Shown: one piece after another, positions 28,348-37,728 of the stretch
Layout: each line of letters starts with the position of its first letter
Position numbering within the stretch: position 1 is the first letter of the stretch
DNA from: Cytophagales bacterium
Lineage (GTDB): Bacteria; Bacteroidota; Bacteroidia; Cytophagales; Thermoflexibacteraceae
Direction of reading: 5' to 3'
NCBI GenBank assembly: GCA_004294445.1
Contig: REAZ01000016.1
Span: forward strand, 1 to 64,000
Length of the DNA: 64,000 nucleotides
The notes under the pieces: generated by a model
What the model saw: only the letters and a program-made list of their open reading frames with translations
Database searches by the model: none
What the model was told of the DNA's origin: nothing
Translations under genes and position numbers: made by a program

Positions 28348-29268
28348 CTATTTAATTTCCCAAGCAGAAATAGTATTGTCGTCAGAGCAGGAGAGTAGCA
28401 AGTTAAAATAGGGCGACCAAAGTAGTTTATTCACAGAAGTACCATGCCCTGCATAGCGAGATTTGTCTATAACTTTTAAGAGTTTGGCATCGTCTGCCCG
28501 CCAAAGTTTTATAGACTTGTCTTTGCTGCAGGTTGCAAAATATTGACCATCAGGGCTATAGACAATATTGTTAATCGTAAATAGATGTGCAACAATAGCT
28601 TGATGCAGTGCGTATGCCTGCTGGGGTAGCCAAATTTTTAGGTGAGCGTCCCTGCTTCCACTGAGTAAATACTGATTATCAGGGGAATAGCAAAGGGAAA
28701 ATACGGAGTTGCTATGGGCAGATATTTCATGTTTTACGTTTAGTGTTTGCAAATCAAGCACTCTTATATGGCTATCGCTGTAGCCAATAGCCAATTCGCC
28801 AAGTATTGGGCTAATTGCCAAGCAACGGATACTTTTATCAGAAAGGCGTAGGTGTTTGATGGTACTCAAATCATTGGCATTGAGTATGGAAAGTGTGCCA
28901 TCTCCGCAGCCCACGAACAAAATTTCTTTGAAATATAAGATATCAAAAATAGCCGAAGAGGTAATAGAAGACGATGTAAGTTCCTTATTATCAGCTAAAT
29001 CTATGAGATGAACTCCTTTGTAGTTTTGCCCGACTACCAAATAATTTTTTTCTGGAACAAGGCAGATGGCATATGCAGATGCGGGGATTCTCACTATCAA
29101 ACGTCCCTGTGCTGTTTGTTGATTGGCTGCGTTCTCCAAATTCCACTTTACTACAAAACCGTCAGCGCCTGCCGAGAACACCTCTTGTGGTTGCAAGCCC
29201 TGAGCGAGGGCATAAACAGAATCGTGATGCCCTGTAAGTGTAGTAAATTTTTGAACTTGATTTGACAT
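28348..29268 (-). CDS. WD40 repeat protein
   Basis: 306 residues from ATG 29268 (MSNQVQKFTTL); an upstream in-frame codon adds 18 unlikely residues. Seven WD40 blades can be seen, with clear GH-x-SVY / LSGSRDAHLKIW / FATCSKDKSIKLW / SCSDDNTISAWE endings, so it should be one closed propeller. There is no signal peptide or other domain, hence a cytoplasmic protein-interaction scaffold. The partner is unknown. Located 17 bases behind the FAD-dependent oxidoreductase gene on the same strand, so probably co-transcribed. Confidence 0.9.
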   Translation of the reverse strand: MSNQVQKFTTLTGHHDSVYALAQGLQPQEVFSAGADGFVVKWNLENAANQQTAQGRLIVRIPASAYAICLVPEKNYLVVGQNYKGVHLIDLADNKELTSSSITSSAIFDILYFKEILFVGCGDGTLSILNANDLSTIKHLRLSDKSIRCLAISPILGELAIGYSDSHIRVLDLQTLNVKHEISAHSNSVFSLCYSPDNQYLLSGSRDAHLKIWLPQQAYALHQAIVAHLFTINNIVYSPDGQYFATCSKDKSIKLWRADDAKLLKVIDKSRYAGHGTSVNKLLWSPYFNLLLSCSDDNTISAWEIK

Positions 29269-29285
29269 AGTGTATCTAAAAAAAA

Positions 29286-30857
29286 TTACTTTCCATACGA
29301 TTTGGCTAACATTTCGGCACATCTTTCTCCGTCCATCGCTGCCGAGGCGATGCCGCCTGCAAAGCCCGCTCCCTCGCCGCAGGGAAAGAAACGCTTGATT
29401 TGGAGGTGTTCGAAAGTTTCTTTATTGCGAGGGACACGCACAGGCGAAGATGTGCGACTCTCTACCCCGACTATAAGTGCCTCATTGGTGAAATAGCCTT
29501 TCATTTTTTTGCCAAAATCTTGGAAACCTTTGCGAAGCCTTTGGGCTATTTGGGGCGGAAGTACCTCGTCCATGAGCATCGAAGTTAGCCCTGGCTGATA
29601 GGAAGTTGGCGGTAGCGAAGACGATACTTTCCTATTTACAAAGTCTGCCATGCGCTGTGCGGGTGCATTTTGGGTATTCCCTGCCAACAAACACGCCTTT
29701 TGCTCTATATTTTTCTGAAATTCCATACCTGCCAGCACGCCAAACTGACGAAGATGCTGCCAGTCCGATTCATCTACCGATACAACTATGCCCGAATTGG
29801 CAAACTTGGAGTTGCGGCGCGAGGGCGACATTCCATTCACTACTATTTCTCCTTGAGCAGTTGCCGAAGGCACAATAAAGCCGCCAGGACACATACAAAA
29901 CGAAAAAACGCCTTTTTCTATTCCTTTATAATCTACTTGGCTCACAAGTGAATAGGCAGAAGGAGGCAAATATTCTCCTCTGTTATCGCAGTGATATTGG
30001 ATTTTATCTATAATTTGTTGGGGGTGTTCTATCCTCACGCCGAGTGCAAAAGGTTTTGCCTCTATATGAATTTCCCTTTGCTTTAAAAGTTCAAAAATAT
30101 CTCTCGCCGAATGCCCTGTTGCCAAGATAACGCCAATGCCCTCAATGCTTGAGCCGTCATGCAGTTTTACGCCCTTCATTTCTCCATTTTTGAGGACAAA
30201 ATCGACTACTTTCGTATTGAAATGAACCTCTCCGCCCGCATCTAAGATGCTTTGACGAATCTCACTCACAATGGCGGGGAGTTTGTTCGTTCCTATGTGC
30301 GGATGGGCATCTATCAGTATTTCTTCCGAAGCCCCATGTGCTACAAAAATTTCTAAAACACGCTGGAAATCACCACGTTTAGTAGCCCTTGTATAAAGTT
30401 TGCCATCAGAATACGTGCCTGCTCCGCCTTCGCCAAAGCAATAATTGGATTCGGGATTAACAACATGGTCTTTGTTGATGGCTGCCAAATCTCTCCTTCT
30501 TGCCCTTACATCTCCGCCTCTTTCTATCACTATCGGTTTGATACCCAACTCTATAAGCCGTAGGGCAGCAAACATTCCTGCGGGACCCGCCCCTATAATA
30601 ATGGCTTGGGAAGCCTGCCGAACATCGGGGTAACTACGACTGTAGGTAATGCGAGCCGAAGGAAACTCATCTATGAAAATTTCGGCGTTCACATTTACTT
30701 TTGCCTGCTTCGAGCGGGCATCAATAGACCTACGTACTTGGCGAATATGTAGGTTTTCAACTTCTCGTATCCCCAATTGCTTCCTTACATACTCGTCAAA
30801 TCTCTCCTTTTCGAAGGCTATTTCGGGAGGAATCACAAGAGAAATTTGCTTTTTCAT
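29286..30857 (-). CDS. FAD-dependent oxidoreductase, COG2509 type
   Basis: 523 residues from ATG 30857. An N-terminal domain of about 85 residues (RQVRRSIDARSKQAKVNV) precedes the Rossmann FAD site AIIIGAGPAGMFAALRL and a second glycine motif VILATGHSARDIFELL. C-terminal FFPCGEGAGFAGGIASAAMDG binds the flavin ribityl and phosphate. The family is widespread and uncharacterised. GGAGTYSDGKLYTR is a conserved signature of it. It faces the TPR histidine kinase gene divergently across about 120 bases. Reaction unknown. Confidence 0.9.
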   Translation of the reverse strand: MKKQISLVIPPEIAFEKERFDEYVRKQLGIREVENLHIRQVRRSIDARSKQAKVNVNAEIFIDEFPSARITYSRSYPDVRQASQAIIIGAGPAGMFAALRLIELGIKPIVIERGGDVRARRRDLAAINKDHVVNPESNYCFGEGGAGTYSDGKLYTRATKRGDFQRVLEIFVAHGASEEILIDAHPHIGTNKLPAIVSEIRQSILDAGGEVHFNTKVVDFVLKNGEMKGVKLHDGSSIEGIGVILATGHSARDIFELLKQREIHIEAKPFALGVRIEHPQQIIDKIQYHCDNRGEYLPPSAYSLVSQVDYKGIEKGVFSFCMCPGGFIVPSATAQGEIVVNGMSPSRRNSKFANSGIVVSVDESDWQHLRQFGVLAGMEFQKNIEQKACLLAGNTQNAPAQRMADFVNRKVSSSLPPTSYQPGLTSMLMDEVLPPQIAQRLRKGFQDFGKKMKGYFTNEALIVGVESRTSSPVRVPRNKETFEHLQIKRFFPCGEGAGFAGGIASAAMDGERCAEMLAKSYGK

Positions 30858-30980
30858 GCTACAAATATAAACAAATGACTTTATTTTGCTATACACTCAG
30901 TTATTTTTGTACTTTTATTAGCGGTATTGCTTTTCTGATTGAAAATATAAAATTTGAATCCCAAAAATATACTTGTTTAA

Positions 30981-32945
30981 ATGAAAATATGTATCTTGTT
31001 TTTATTGTTAATGACGGTGCAAAGTCATGCTACTCTTGCTAAGGAGCAGGAGGAAGATGACCTTGAACCTAAGTTAGCAATAGCCAAAGAAGATACAAAC
31101 AAAGTTTTACTTTTGCACCAGTTGGCATGGAAATACCTTTCTTCAGACTTAGCTAAAACAAATAATTATATACAGCAAGGCTTAAGGCTTAGTAGAAAAT
31201 TAGGTTTTAGGCATGGAGAAATTATTTTACTCAACCGCTTGGGCGATTATTATTCTCATCAGGGCGATTATGTAAAAAGCATAGAATACACTACTCAGTC
31301 GCTAAAAATAGCCGAGCAAACAAAAGATGAACTTGGCATAGCCGATGCCTATACTATGCTCGGCATTATCTACAAAGAAGGTTTAAAGCAGTCAAAAATA
31401 GCCCTCCATTACCATCTGAAGGCATTAGAAATTTATAAAAAACTAAAGTTAAACAATGGAATTGCAGCTAATTACAACCTTATTGCCAGAATATACGCCG
31501 CCACCAATCAAAAATTGGATACGGCACACCTATACACAGACAGGGCGATAAGTATTGCCAAAAAATTGGGAAATGAAGATTTCTTGGCGTGGTGCTTATC
31601 CACTAAAGGCATGGTCTATGACGATACAGGAGAATTAGATTCCGCTATTGTATATATCCAACTTGCGAGCGAATCGTATAAGAAGGTCAATAATAAAATT
31701 AATGTGGTCGTCAATGCTATCTTAGTCGGGAATATTTACCTCAAGAAAGGTAATATGGCAATGGGTATTCACAGCTTTCAAAAGCAAATACCCGCTATCA
31801 AAGAACTTAATGCCAAAGGTTTACTAAGAGATGTATATGGCGGATTGTCAAAGGGTTATAGGCTTCAAAAACAATACGATAGTGCATATATATACTATGA
31901 GCAGTATGAAAATCTCAAAGATTCTTTGCTCAATAGTGAAACAAGTCAGAAGATAGCGAGCATACAAGAGGTGTACGAAATAGAGAAAAAAGAAATAGAG
32001 ATAGCACTTTTGGAGAAAGAAAAACAAATAAACACAATTATATTTACTGTTTCATTTTCTGCTCTTTTGCTTGTATTATTGCTTATACTCCGCAATAGCC
32101 AACAAAAACGCAAAACTAATAGGCTATTGAAAGCTAAGAACGAGGAAATTGCTACACAAAACGAAGAACTCAAGCAAAGCAAAGAGGAGATAGCACAGCA
32201 GAGGGACGTTGTTACCGAACAAAATTTTAAACTTCAGCAGATTAATGCTACCAAAGATAAATTTTTCTCTATCATTTCCCACGACCTCCGCAGCCCTATT
32301 GGGAGTCTTAGAAATTTGTTGGATTTGATAGTACATGGTCATATTTTGCCAGAAGAATATGGTTTGTTTTTTCCAAAATTGCGTAGTAGCGTCATTAATA
32401 TACAAGATACATTGGACAACTTGCTCCATTGGTCGTATTCGCAGATGGACGGCATTAAAAGTTCGCCGATACATTTGACTATCAACACATTAATAAAAGA
32501 TAATATGTTGCTGTTTACAGAGGTGGCAAAGGAGAAAAAAATCAGCATGGAAAGCAACCTAAGCACTACCTTCGCCATTTTTGCAGATGAAAATCAAGTC
32601 AGACTGATTTTGAGAAATATTCTCAGCAATGCAATCAAATTTACCCCCTTCAATGGTATGATTACTATTTCTGCAAAGCACGTAGAAGATGATTTTTTGG
32701 AAGTGAGCATCAAAGATACAGGGGTAGGCATGACTCAAAGCCAACTTGATACTATTTTTGGAATTAATTCGGTGAGTACGAAAGGAACGAATAATGAAAA
32801 AGGGACAGGTTTGGGCTTAAAACTTTGCAAGGAAATGATAGAAAACAACAATGGTAAAATTCGGGTGGAAAGCGAACTTGGCAAGGGAAGCACCTTTATT
32901 TTACTATTTCCTACCAAAGACTTAGGAAATTTTCTGCCGCAATAA
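30981..32945 (+). CDS. TPR-containing sensor histidine kinase
   Basis: 654 residues. Signal peptide, then six or so TPR repeats in the predicted periplasm (LGDYYSHQGDYVKSIEY, AYTMLGIIYKEGL), a transmembrane helix near residues 350-370 (IIFTVSFSALLLVLLLIL), a coiled coil, the HisKA box FFSIISHDLRSPIGSL with the phospho-accepting histidine, and HATPase motifs NILSNAIKF (N box), KDTGVGM (G1) and GTGLGLKLCKEMI (G2). No response regulator is adjacent, so it is an orphan. Its 3' end overlaps the convergent PLP-enzyme gene by 24 bases. Confidence 0.93.
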   Translation: MKICILFLLLMTVQSHATLAKEQEEDDLEPKLAIAKEDTNKVLLLHQLAWKYLSSDLAKTNNYIQQGLRLSRKLGFRHGEIILLNRLGDYYSHQGDYVKSIEYTTQSLKIAEQTKDELGIADAYTMLGIIYKEGLKQSKIALHYHLKALEIYKKLKLNNGIAANYNLIARIYAATNQKLDTAHLYTDRAISIAKKLGNEDFLAWCLSTKGMVYDDTGELDSAIVYIQLASESYKKVNNKINVVVNAILVGNIYLKKGNMAMGIHSFQKQIPAIKELNAKGLLRDVYGGLSKGYRLQKQYDSAYIYYEQYENLKDSLLNSETSQKIASIQEVYEIEKKEIEIALLEKEKQINTIIFTVSFSALLLVLLLILRNSQQKRKTNRLLKAKNEEIATQNEELKQSKEEIAQQRDVVTEQNFKLQQINATKDKFFSIISHDLRSPIGSLRNLLDLIVHGHILPEEYGLFFPKLRSSVINIQDTLDNLLHWSYSQMDGIKSSPIHLTINTLIKDNMLLFTEVAKEKKISMESNLSTTFAIFADENQVRLILRNILSNAIKFTPFNGMITISAKHVEDDFLEVSIKDTGVGMTQSQLDTIFGINSVSTKGTNNEKGTGLGLKLCKEMIENNNGKIRVESELGKGSTFILLFPTKDLGNFLPQ

Positions 32946-33983
32946 CATGAGCAATTTTTCAATGTCTTCTTTGGTGTGCAAACTGCTCAATACCACGCGC
33001 GTAATGAGTTCACTATCAGGTGTTGGATACGGAAAAGAAGAAATTAAAACCTTATTTTCTAACAAATAAGCGTATAAATCGTTTTGGTAGGTGCGAAAAA
33101 CGGGGTGAGTAAGTGTATAGTCAAATAATTGAAAATCTGATAGTTGTGAAGAAAAAAGGCTAATATTTTCCTTTAATTTTTCTAACTGTGTTTGATGAAT
33201 GTGTTTTGCTCTCAAAAAAGCATACAGATAGGCGGGTAAGGCAGGTGATGCCCCGCTATAGAAAGTGCTTTTTCTCAATTTGTCTATCACGTCAGCATTG
33301 GCAAGCACTATGCCCGCCGACATTCCTAAAGCCTTGCCCAAAGAAGCAACTACTACTTTTTTAATATTTTGTAAATCAGGGATTTGGGAGAAAATTCCAT
33401 TCCCATTTTTACCTATTACCCCTATGCCATGCGAATCGTCAGCTATCAAAATAATTTCCCGATTGTTGTCTGAAATAATTTCTTTGAGCCATTGAAAATC
33501 ATGCACTTGGGCATTTAGCACATCTACAGAGTTGCAGACCAAAACCAATTTTTGTACTGAAGTGGCTATTGCTCTTGCATCTGCCGTCCATTGCTCAAAA
33601 GTTTGCTTTTTTTCCTGTTCCAAGCCCGAAAAAACGGCGGGATGCGTGTGCGGTGCATATATTATTGTATAGCCATTTGAGGCAAGTTCTCTTATCCATT
33701 GGGCTATTAACTGACCCGCCAAAAAGCCAGAAGACATCGTCAGACTTGCTGCTGCCCCCGTCCATTCGCAAAGGTATTCTTCTGCTTGCTCAAAGACATT
33801 GAGTCGCAAATTGGAAGTGCGAGAACTGCCATAGTTTGTGCCATAAATACCAATTCCTTCTTTGATAAGCTCTTGAAAATCAGTATTTACAGCCATGCCT
33901 AAGTAGGAAGTGCCACTAAAAAATAGCAACTCTCCTTTTTCCGTACTTACGGTGCGGTCAGGGTGCTTTGAGGAAAAAAACAT
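32922..33983 (-). CDS. PLP-dependent aminotransferase, alpha-oxoamine synthase (BioF/KBL) family
   Basis: 353 residues. Family features: GTNYGSSRTSNLRLNVFEQAEEYL near residue 50, the cofactor-contacting ADDSHGIGVIG, and the Schiff-base lysine in VVASLGKALGMSAG. The enzymes condense an amino acid with an acyl-CoA (8-amino-7-oxononanoate, 2-amino-3-ketobutyrate, sphinganine or aminolevulinate synthesis). It is shorter than BioF (about 385), lacking part of the N-terminal arm, and no biotin genes are adjacent, so I leave the substrate open. It may be a divergent BioF-like transferase. Confidence 0.82.
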   Translation of the reverse strand: MFFSSKHPDRTVSTEKGELLFFSGTSYLGMAVNTDFQELIKEGIGIYGTNYGSSRTSNLRLNVFEQAEEYLCEWTGAAASLTMSSGFLAGQLIAQWIRELASNGYTIIYAPHTHPAVFSGLEQEKKQTFEQWTADARAIATSVQKLVLVCNSVDVLNAQVHDFQWLKEIISDNNREIILIADDSHGIGVIGKNGNGIFSQIPDLQNIKKVVVASLGKALGMSAGIVLANADVIDKLRKSTFYSGASPALPAYLYAFLRAKHIHQTQLEKLKENISLFSSQLSDFQLFDYTLTHPVFRTYQNDLYAYLLENKVLISSFPYPTPDSELITRVVLSSLHTKEDIEKLLMLLRQKIS

Positions 33984-34021
33984 ACAATTTTTTTCCTCAA
34001 AGGTAGGCAGGAATTTGCAAA

Positions 34022-34813
34022 TTAGGCGATAGCATCTGTAGATTTTGCAAACTTAATTCCACGCTGCTTGGCTGCTTCGTAGATGGGCGTACCCAAATGC
34101 CCTAAGCCCGTAACGTCCGACATACAATCGTCAAGGACAATCATTTTATTTGCCAACTTTGGGGCATATTCCATTGCTTGCCTCAAACTTGTTGCTACGC
34201 AGTGCGATTTTGCCTGTCCCGCCAAATATACATTTTCGTAGCCTTCCAACTCATCAAGCAAGGATTGATTGAGTTGCGTTTCTGGGGCGTTTGCCAAAGG
34301 AATCTGTGCCATAAAAATTCCAAAATGTTCTGTGAGTGGGTTCGTTCCTTTGGTAACGGCTTGGTAAGGTTTTCCATTGCTGCGACTCCATTCCCGCAAT
34401 ACGTCCATGAGTGTATCGTCAAGTGATGCCCCCTTAGAGCCTGTCAGGCAATGCTCCGTCCAGATGAAGTGCGGAAATTGTCCTTGTGCCTCCAAATCGG
34501 TGAGGTATTGGATAGCTTCCTGAGCTGAAAAACGTGGAGTCCATTTTCTTTCTCTTACCTCTGCCAAAGTAATTTGGGTAAAAGGCGGCGGAAAGTTTCC
34601 CGCTTTGTCTTGCCAAAAAGCGGGGTGCGAAATATCGTTTATAGGATGCGAATCAAGGGTAACGCAAATGTGGTCGATGTTTTCTTTGTTGCGATGAATG
34701 AAATCGCTAAGACGTTTCATGTCTGCATCAGCACCGCTCACATACAAAGCCCCGTTTGGGTTACAAAAATCATATTGGGCATCTATGATTAATATGGCAT
34801 TTTTCTTTCTCAT
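34022..34813 (-). CDS. Nicotinamidase-like cysteine hydrolase (isochorismatase superfamily)
   Basis: 263 residues. The triad can be placed: aspartate in AILIIDAQYDF, lysine in AVTKGTNPLTEHFG, and nucleophile cysteine in LAGQAKSHCVATSLRQAM. Metal-site residues lie in VTLDSHPINDISHPAFW, and WTEHCLTGSKGASL matches the nicotinamidase 'W-x-HC-xG-xGA' pattern. It should deamidate nicotinamide to nicotinate for NAD salvage. It is longer than typical PncA (about 210) through a loop insertion in the first half, so another amide substrate is possible. Confidence 0.85.
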   Translation of the reverse strand: MRKKNAILIIDAQYDFCNPNGALYVSGADADMKRLSDFIHRNKENIDHICVTLDSHPINDISHPAFWQDKAGNFPPPFTQITLAEVRERKWTPRFSAQEAIQYLTDLEAQGQFPHFIWTEHCLTGSKGASLDDTLMDVLREWSRSNGKPYQAVTKGTNPLTEHFGIFMAQIPLANAPETQLNQSLLDELEGYENVYLAGQAKSHCVATSLRQAMEYAPKLANKMIVLDDCMSDVTGLGHLGTPIYEAAKQRGIKFAKSTDAIA

Positions 34814-35141
34814 TTTTTCTTGTAGTTGTTAATAGTAGCGTATATTTTCTTGTATTAACGTAAAAATTACACAAAGGTTAGTGTTTTTTTTACACTTTAA
34901 AATTAATTTGATAAAAACTGTTTTTGTTCTTCTGATTTTTTATCGAAGAATTAAAAAATAATACTGTTTGCTAAATATAATGAAAAGCCAATGCTTTTAC
35001 AAAAACTAATTTCTTTCTAATCTATATAGTATTAAATATTAAAAAAAATATATTGACTTTTGTAAATTCAGTACAATTAAAATAAGGTTGGTAAAAAAAA
35101 TAGCAATCTGATGTTGTTTTTTCTCTGAATTAATTGATATT
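34814..35141. other. A+T-rich intergenic region between nicotinamidase and dabA
   Basis: 328 bases with no open frame, no hairpin with a long stem and no RNA gene that I can see. It is very A+T-rich and contains only the candidate dabA promoter near its right end. A -7-like AACCTTTG on the minus strand around 34874-34881 might serve the nicotinamidase gene. Confidence 0.6.
35060..35090 (+). promoter_or_regulatory. Candidate promoter of the dabAB-oxyR operon
   Basis: TTG at 35060-35062 (inside CTTTTG) and TAAGGTTG at 35083-35090 are 20 bases apart, one base from the TAnnTTTG consensus. It would give a leader of about 45 bases to the ATG at 35142. No OxyR binding site was confirmed around it. 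Confidence 0.45.
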
Positions 35142-37685
35142 ATGGTTAAATACATGACTTTTCCCAAGTACGAGGAAGAGGTAGTTTTGCAGCATCTGCA
35201 TCATTATCTGCCTCACCAAAATCCCTTAAAAGATTTTATTAACGATAATGTTCTCAAGCCATTCCAAGATTTGCCTTTTCACGAGGCATTAGCAACTGCC
35301 TCCGTATTGTTTGGCTATAAGACATATTCGAGTTTGGATAATTATAGAAAGCTCTACCAAGAAGGCAAAATTAACCCTCAGATTTTGAAAAAAATAGCCA
35401 TAGAGCATCAGGGGGCGGACGAATGGGAACGTTGGCAAGACAAACTCCTCAAAAAGGAGTATGATACCAACTGGCGAAACCGTTTGGGGCAGCTCCATCA
35501 GGTATGGATTCATCAGTGTCACCTCAATATCGAGAAAGAGATTCATAGTTTCCTCTTCAGGTTTGTCGGGAGCTACATAGACCAAGGCATTGCTATCCAA
35601 AAATTCCCTGTGCTTAACAAAGGCTTTTTGGGTGCTATCAAGGAATTAGAAAAGCACAGTTTCATCAAGATTTTCAAAAGCAAGCGTGTAAGGCATTTAT
35701 TGCTACAGACGCATTGCAACATTGGAGATTTGTTGGCTATTTTGGTAGGTGATGAGCAGTGGTATGAGCAGTATCTTTTTGACCAACAGTTTGCGCATGC
35801 GGGCTGGTCGGGGATGGTTGCAGTGCTGGAGAAACACCCTGAAACACTTTTCGACAAGCGAAAAATTAGTTTAGCTGATTTCATTGTTTTTGAATTGCTG
35901 TTGGAAATAGATGCTTTGGACAAAAAATTTGGCGAGGGAAAATGGAAACCCATCAGCTATTATATCAATGCAGACATCAAAAGTCCCGAACATGAAGAAA
36001 TAGAACTTTTATTTGCCCCAGTAGAGAAAAAAGAGCTTTTTGAAGTATATTCTATTTGGCAAGAGGCGTATGAGTGGACTTTTTACGACCAAGCATTGAA
36101 GGGCTTGCAGCTTGCTCCTGCAAAAAATCAGCTACAAAAAGAATATAATTTTCAGAGTGTTTTCTGTATAGACGAAAGAGAATGTTCTTTTAGGAGATAT
36201 GTAGAAAAACTCGATAAGGCACAGACATTTGGTACGGCGGGTTTTTTCAACATGGAATTTTATTTTCAGCCAGAGTATAGTAAGTTCTATGCAAAATCAT
36301 GCCCCGCACCGCTAACGCCCAAATATATTGTCAGAGAAACCGAGATACGCAAACACCATCATCAGAAAGATGCCGTTTTTAGCAAGCAAAGCAAAAATCT
36401 CTTTGGCGGGTGGCTTATTTCGCAAACAATGGGCTTTTGGTCTGCTATTCAGTTAGTTTGGAATATTTTTCAACCGTCTGAAACCCCTGCTTTGATGTCA
36501 TCTTTTAGGCACATGGATAAGGAAAGCAAGCTATTGATGGAGTGCGATAGCGAGCATCCTCAGAAAGTAGATGACCTGCAAGTAGGCTTTACAGTGTTAG
36601 AAATGGCGAATCGGATGGAGGGTTTGCTCAGGAGTATAGGGCTTATCAATCATTTTTCTGATTTGGTGTACTTGGTAGGGCATGGGGCAAGTTCTGTAAA
36701 TAATACGCACTATGCCGCCTACGGTTGTGGGGCGTGTAGCGGGCAAACAGGCTCGGTAAATGCGCGCGTAGCGGCTACGATTGGCAACAAGCCCGAAGTA
36801 AGAGCCATATTGGAGGAAAGGGGTATTGCAATTCCTATCACTACCCAATTTGTAGGTGCTTTGCACGATACCACGCGCGATGAAATAGATTTTTATGATA
36901 TAGATAAACTATCAGAAAAAAATAAGGCAGCCCATCAGCACAATAAACTAACTTTTGAAAAAGCACTTGCCCTCAATGCAAAAGAACGCTCTCGCAGATT
37001 TTTGCTTGTGGATAGCCATAAGTCGGCGGCGGAAGTGCATAAGGAGGTAAAATTGCGGTCATTATCCTTGTTTGAGCCTCGCCCAGAGTGGGATCATGCC
37101 ACCAACGCTATGTGCATAGTGGGCAGAAGGTCTTTGAGTGAGCATTTATTCTTGGACAGACGCTCTTTCCTGAACTCCTATAACTATGCCCAAGACCCCG
37201 AAGGTAAATATTTGTTAGGCATCTTGCGAGCTGTAGCTCCTGTGTGCGGTGGGATTAATTTGCAGTATTATTTTGCCTGCACCGACCAATATCGGCTAAG
37301 TGCGGGTTCTAAACTCCCTCATAATGTCATGGGGCTGGTAGGTGTCGCCAATGGCATGGACGGAGATTTGAGGATTGGCTTGCCGCAGCAGGCAGTAAAT
37401 ATACACGACCCAATACGCCTAATAGTCGTGGTAGAGCATTTCCCAGAAGTAGTTTTGCAGACTATCCAAAAAGAAGCACCTACCTATCAATGGTTTCTGA
37501 ATAGCTGGGTACACTTGGTAGTGATTCAGCCCGAAACCAAACAACTGTACCGATTTACAGATGGAAGTTGGACTCCTTATCAGCCTATTACAGAGAGTTT
37601 GCCATCAACGAACGATTTAGAAAGTATCTTGATAAATACTTCTGAAAATTTGCCAATTTATTTTTTGGAGCAAAATCCTGTTTAG
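35142..37685 (+). CDS. dabA: DabA, inorganic carbon transporter subunit (DUF2309)
   Basis: 847 residues, the length of the DUF2309 family. DabA is a beta-carbonic-anhydrase-like zinc protein that, with DabB, hydrates CO2 vectorially to accumulate bicarbonate. The zinc ligands known from Halothiobacillus DabA (Cys351, Asp353, His524, Cys539) map to Cys342 and Asp344 in FCIDERECSFRRY, His514 in LVGHGASSVNN and Cys529 in YGCGACSG, with spacing conserved to within one residue. There is no signal peptide, so it acts at the cytoplasmic face. dabB follows after 43 bases. An alternative start is the ATG at 35154. Presence in a heterotroph suggests supplying bicarbonate to carboxylases at low CO2. Confidence 0.95.
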   Translation: MVKYMTFPKYEEEVVLQHLHHYLPHQNPLKDFINDNVLKPFQDLPFHEALATASVLFGYKTYSSLDNYRKLYQEGKINPQILKKIAIEHQGADEWERWQDKLLKKEYDTNWRNRLGQLHQVWIHQCHLNIEKEIHSFLFRFVGSYIDQGIAIQKFPVLNKGFLGAIKELEKHSFIKIFKSKRVRHLLLQTHCNIGDLLAILVGDEQWYEQYLFDQQFAHAGWSGMVAVLEKHPETLFDKRKISLADFIVFELLLEIDALDKKFGEGKWKPISYYINADIKSPEHEEIELLFAPVEKKELFEVYSIWQEAYEWTFYDQALKGLQLAPAKNQLQKEYNFQSVFCIDERECSFRRYVEKLDKAQTFGTAGFFNMEFYFQPEYSKFYAKSCPAPLTPKYIVRETEIRKHHHQKDAVFSKQSKNLFGGWLISQTMGFWSAIQLVWNIFQPSETPALMSSFRHMDKESKLLMECDSEHPQKVDDLQVGFTVLEMANRMEGLLRSIGLINHFSDLVYLVGHGASSVNNTHYAAYGCGACSGQTGSVNARVAATIGNKPEVRAILEERGIAIPITTQFVGALHDTTRDEIDFYDIDKLSEKNKAAHQHNKLTFEKALALNAKERSRRFLLVDSHKSAAEVHKEVKLRSLSLFEPRPEWDHATNAMCIVGRRSLSEHLFLDRRSFLNSYNYAQDPEGKYLLGILRAVAPVCGGINLQYYFACTDQYRLSAGSKLPHNVMGLVGVANGMDGDLRIGLPQQAVNIHDPIRLIVVVEHFPEVVLQTIQKEAPTYQWFLNSWVHLVVIQPETKQLYRFTDGSWTPYQPITESLPSTNDLESILINTSENLPIYFLEQNPV

Positions 37686-37728
37686 AAATTTAATTCTTAG
37701 ACTTTAATTTAAAAAAACTGATATACAA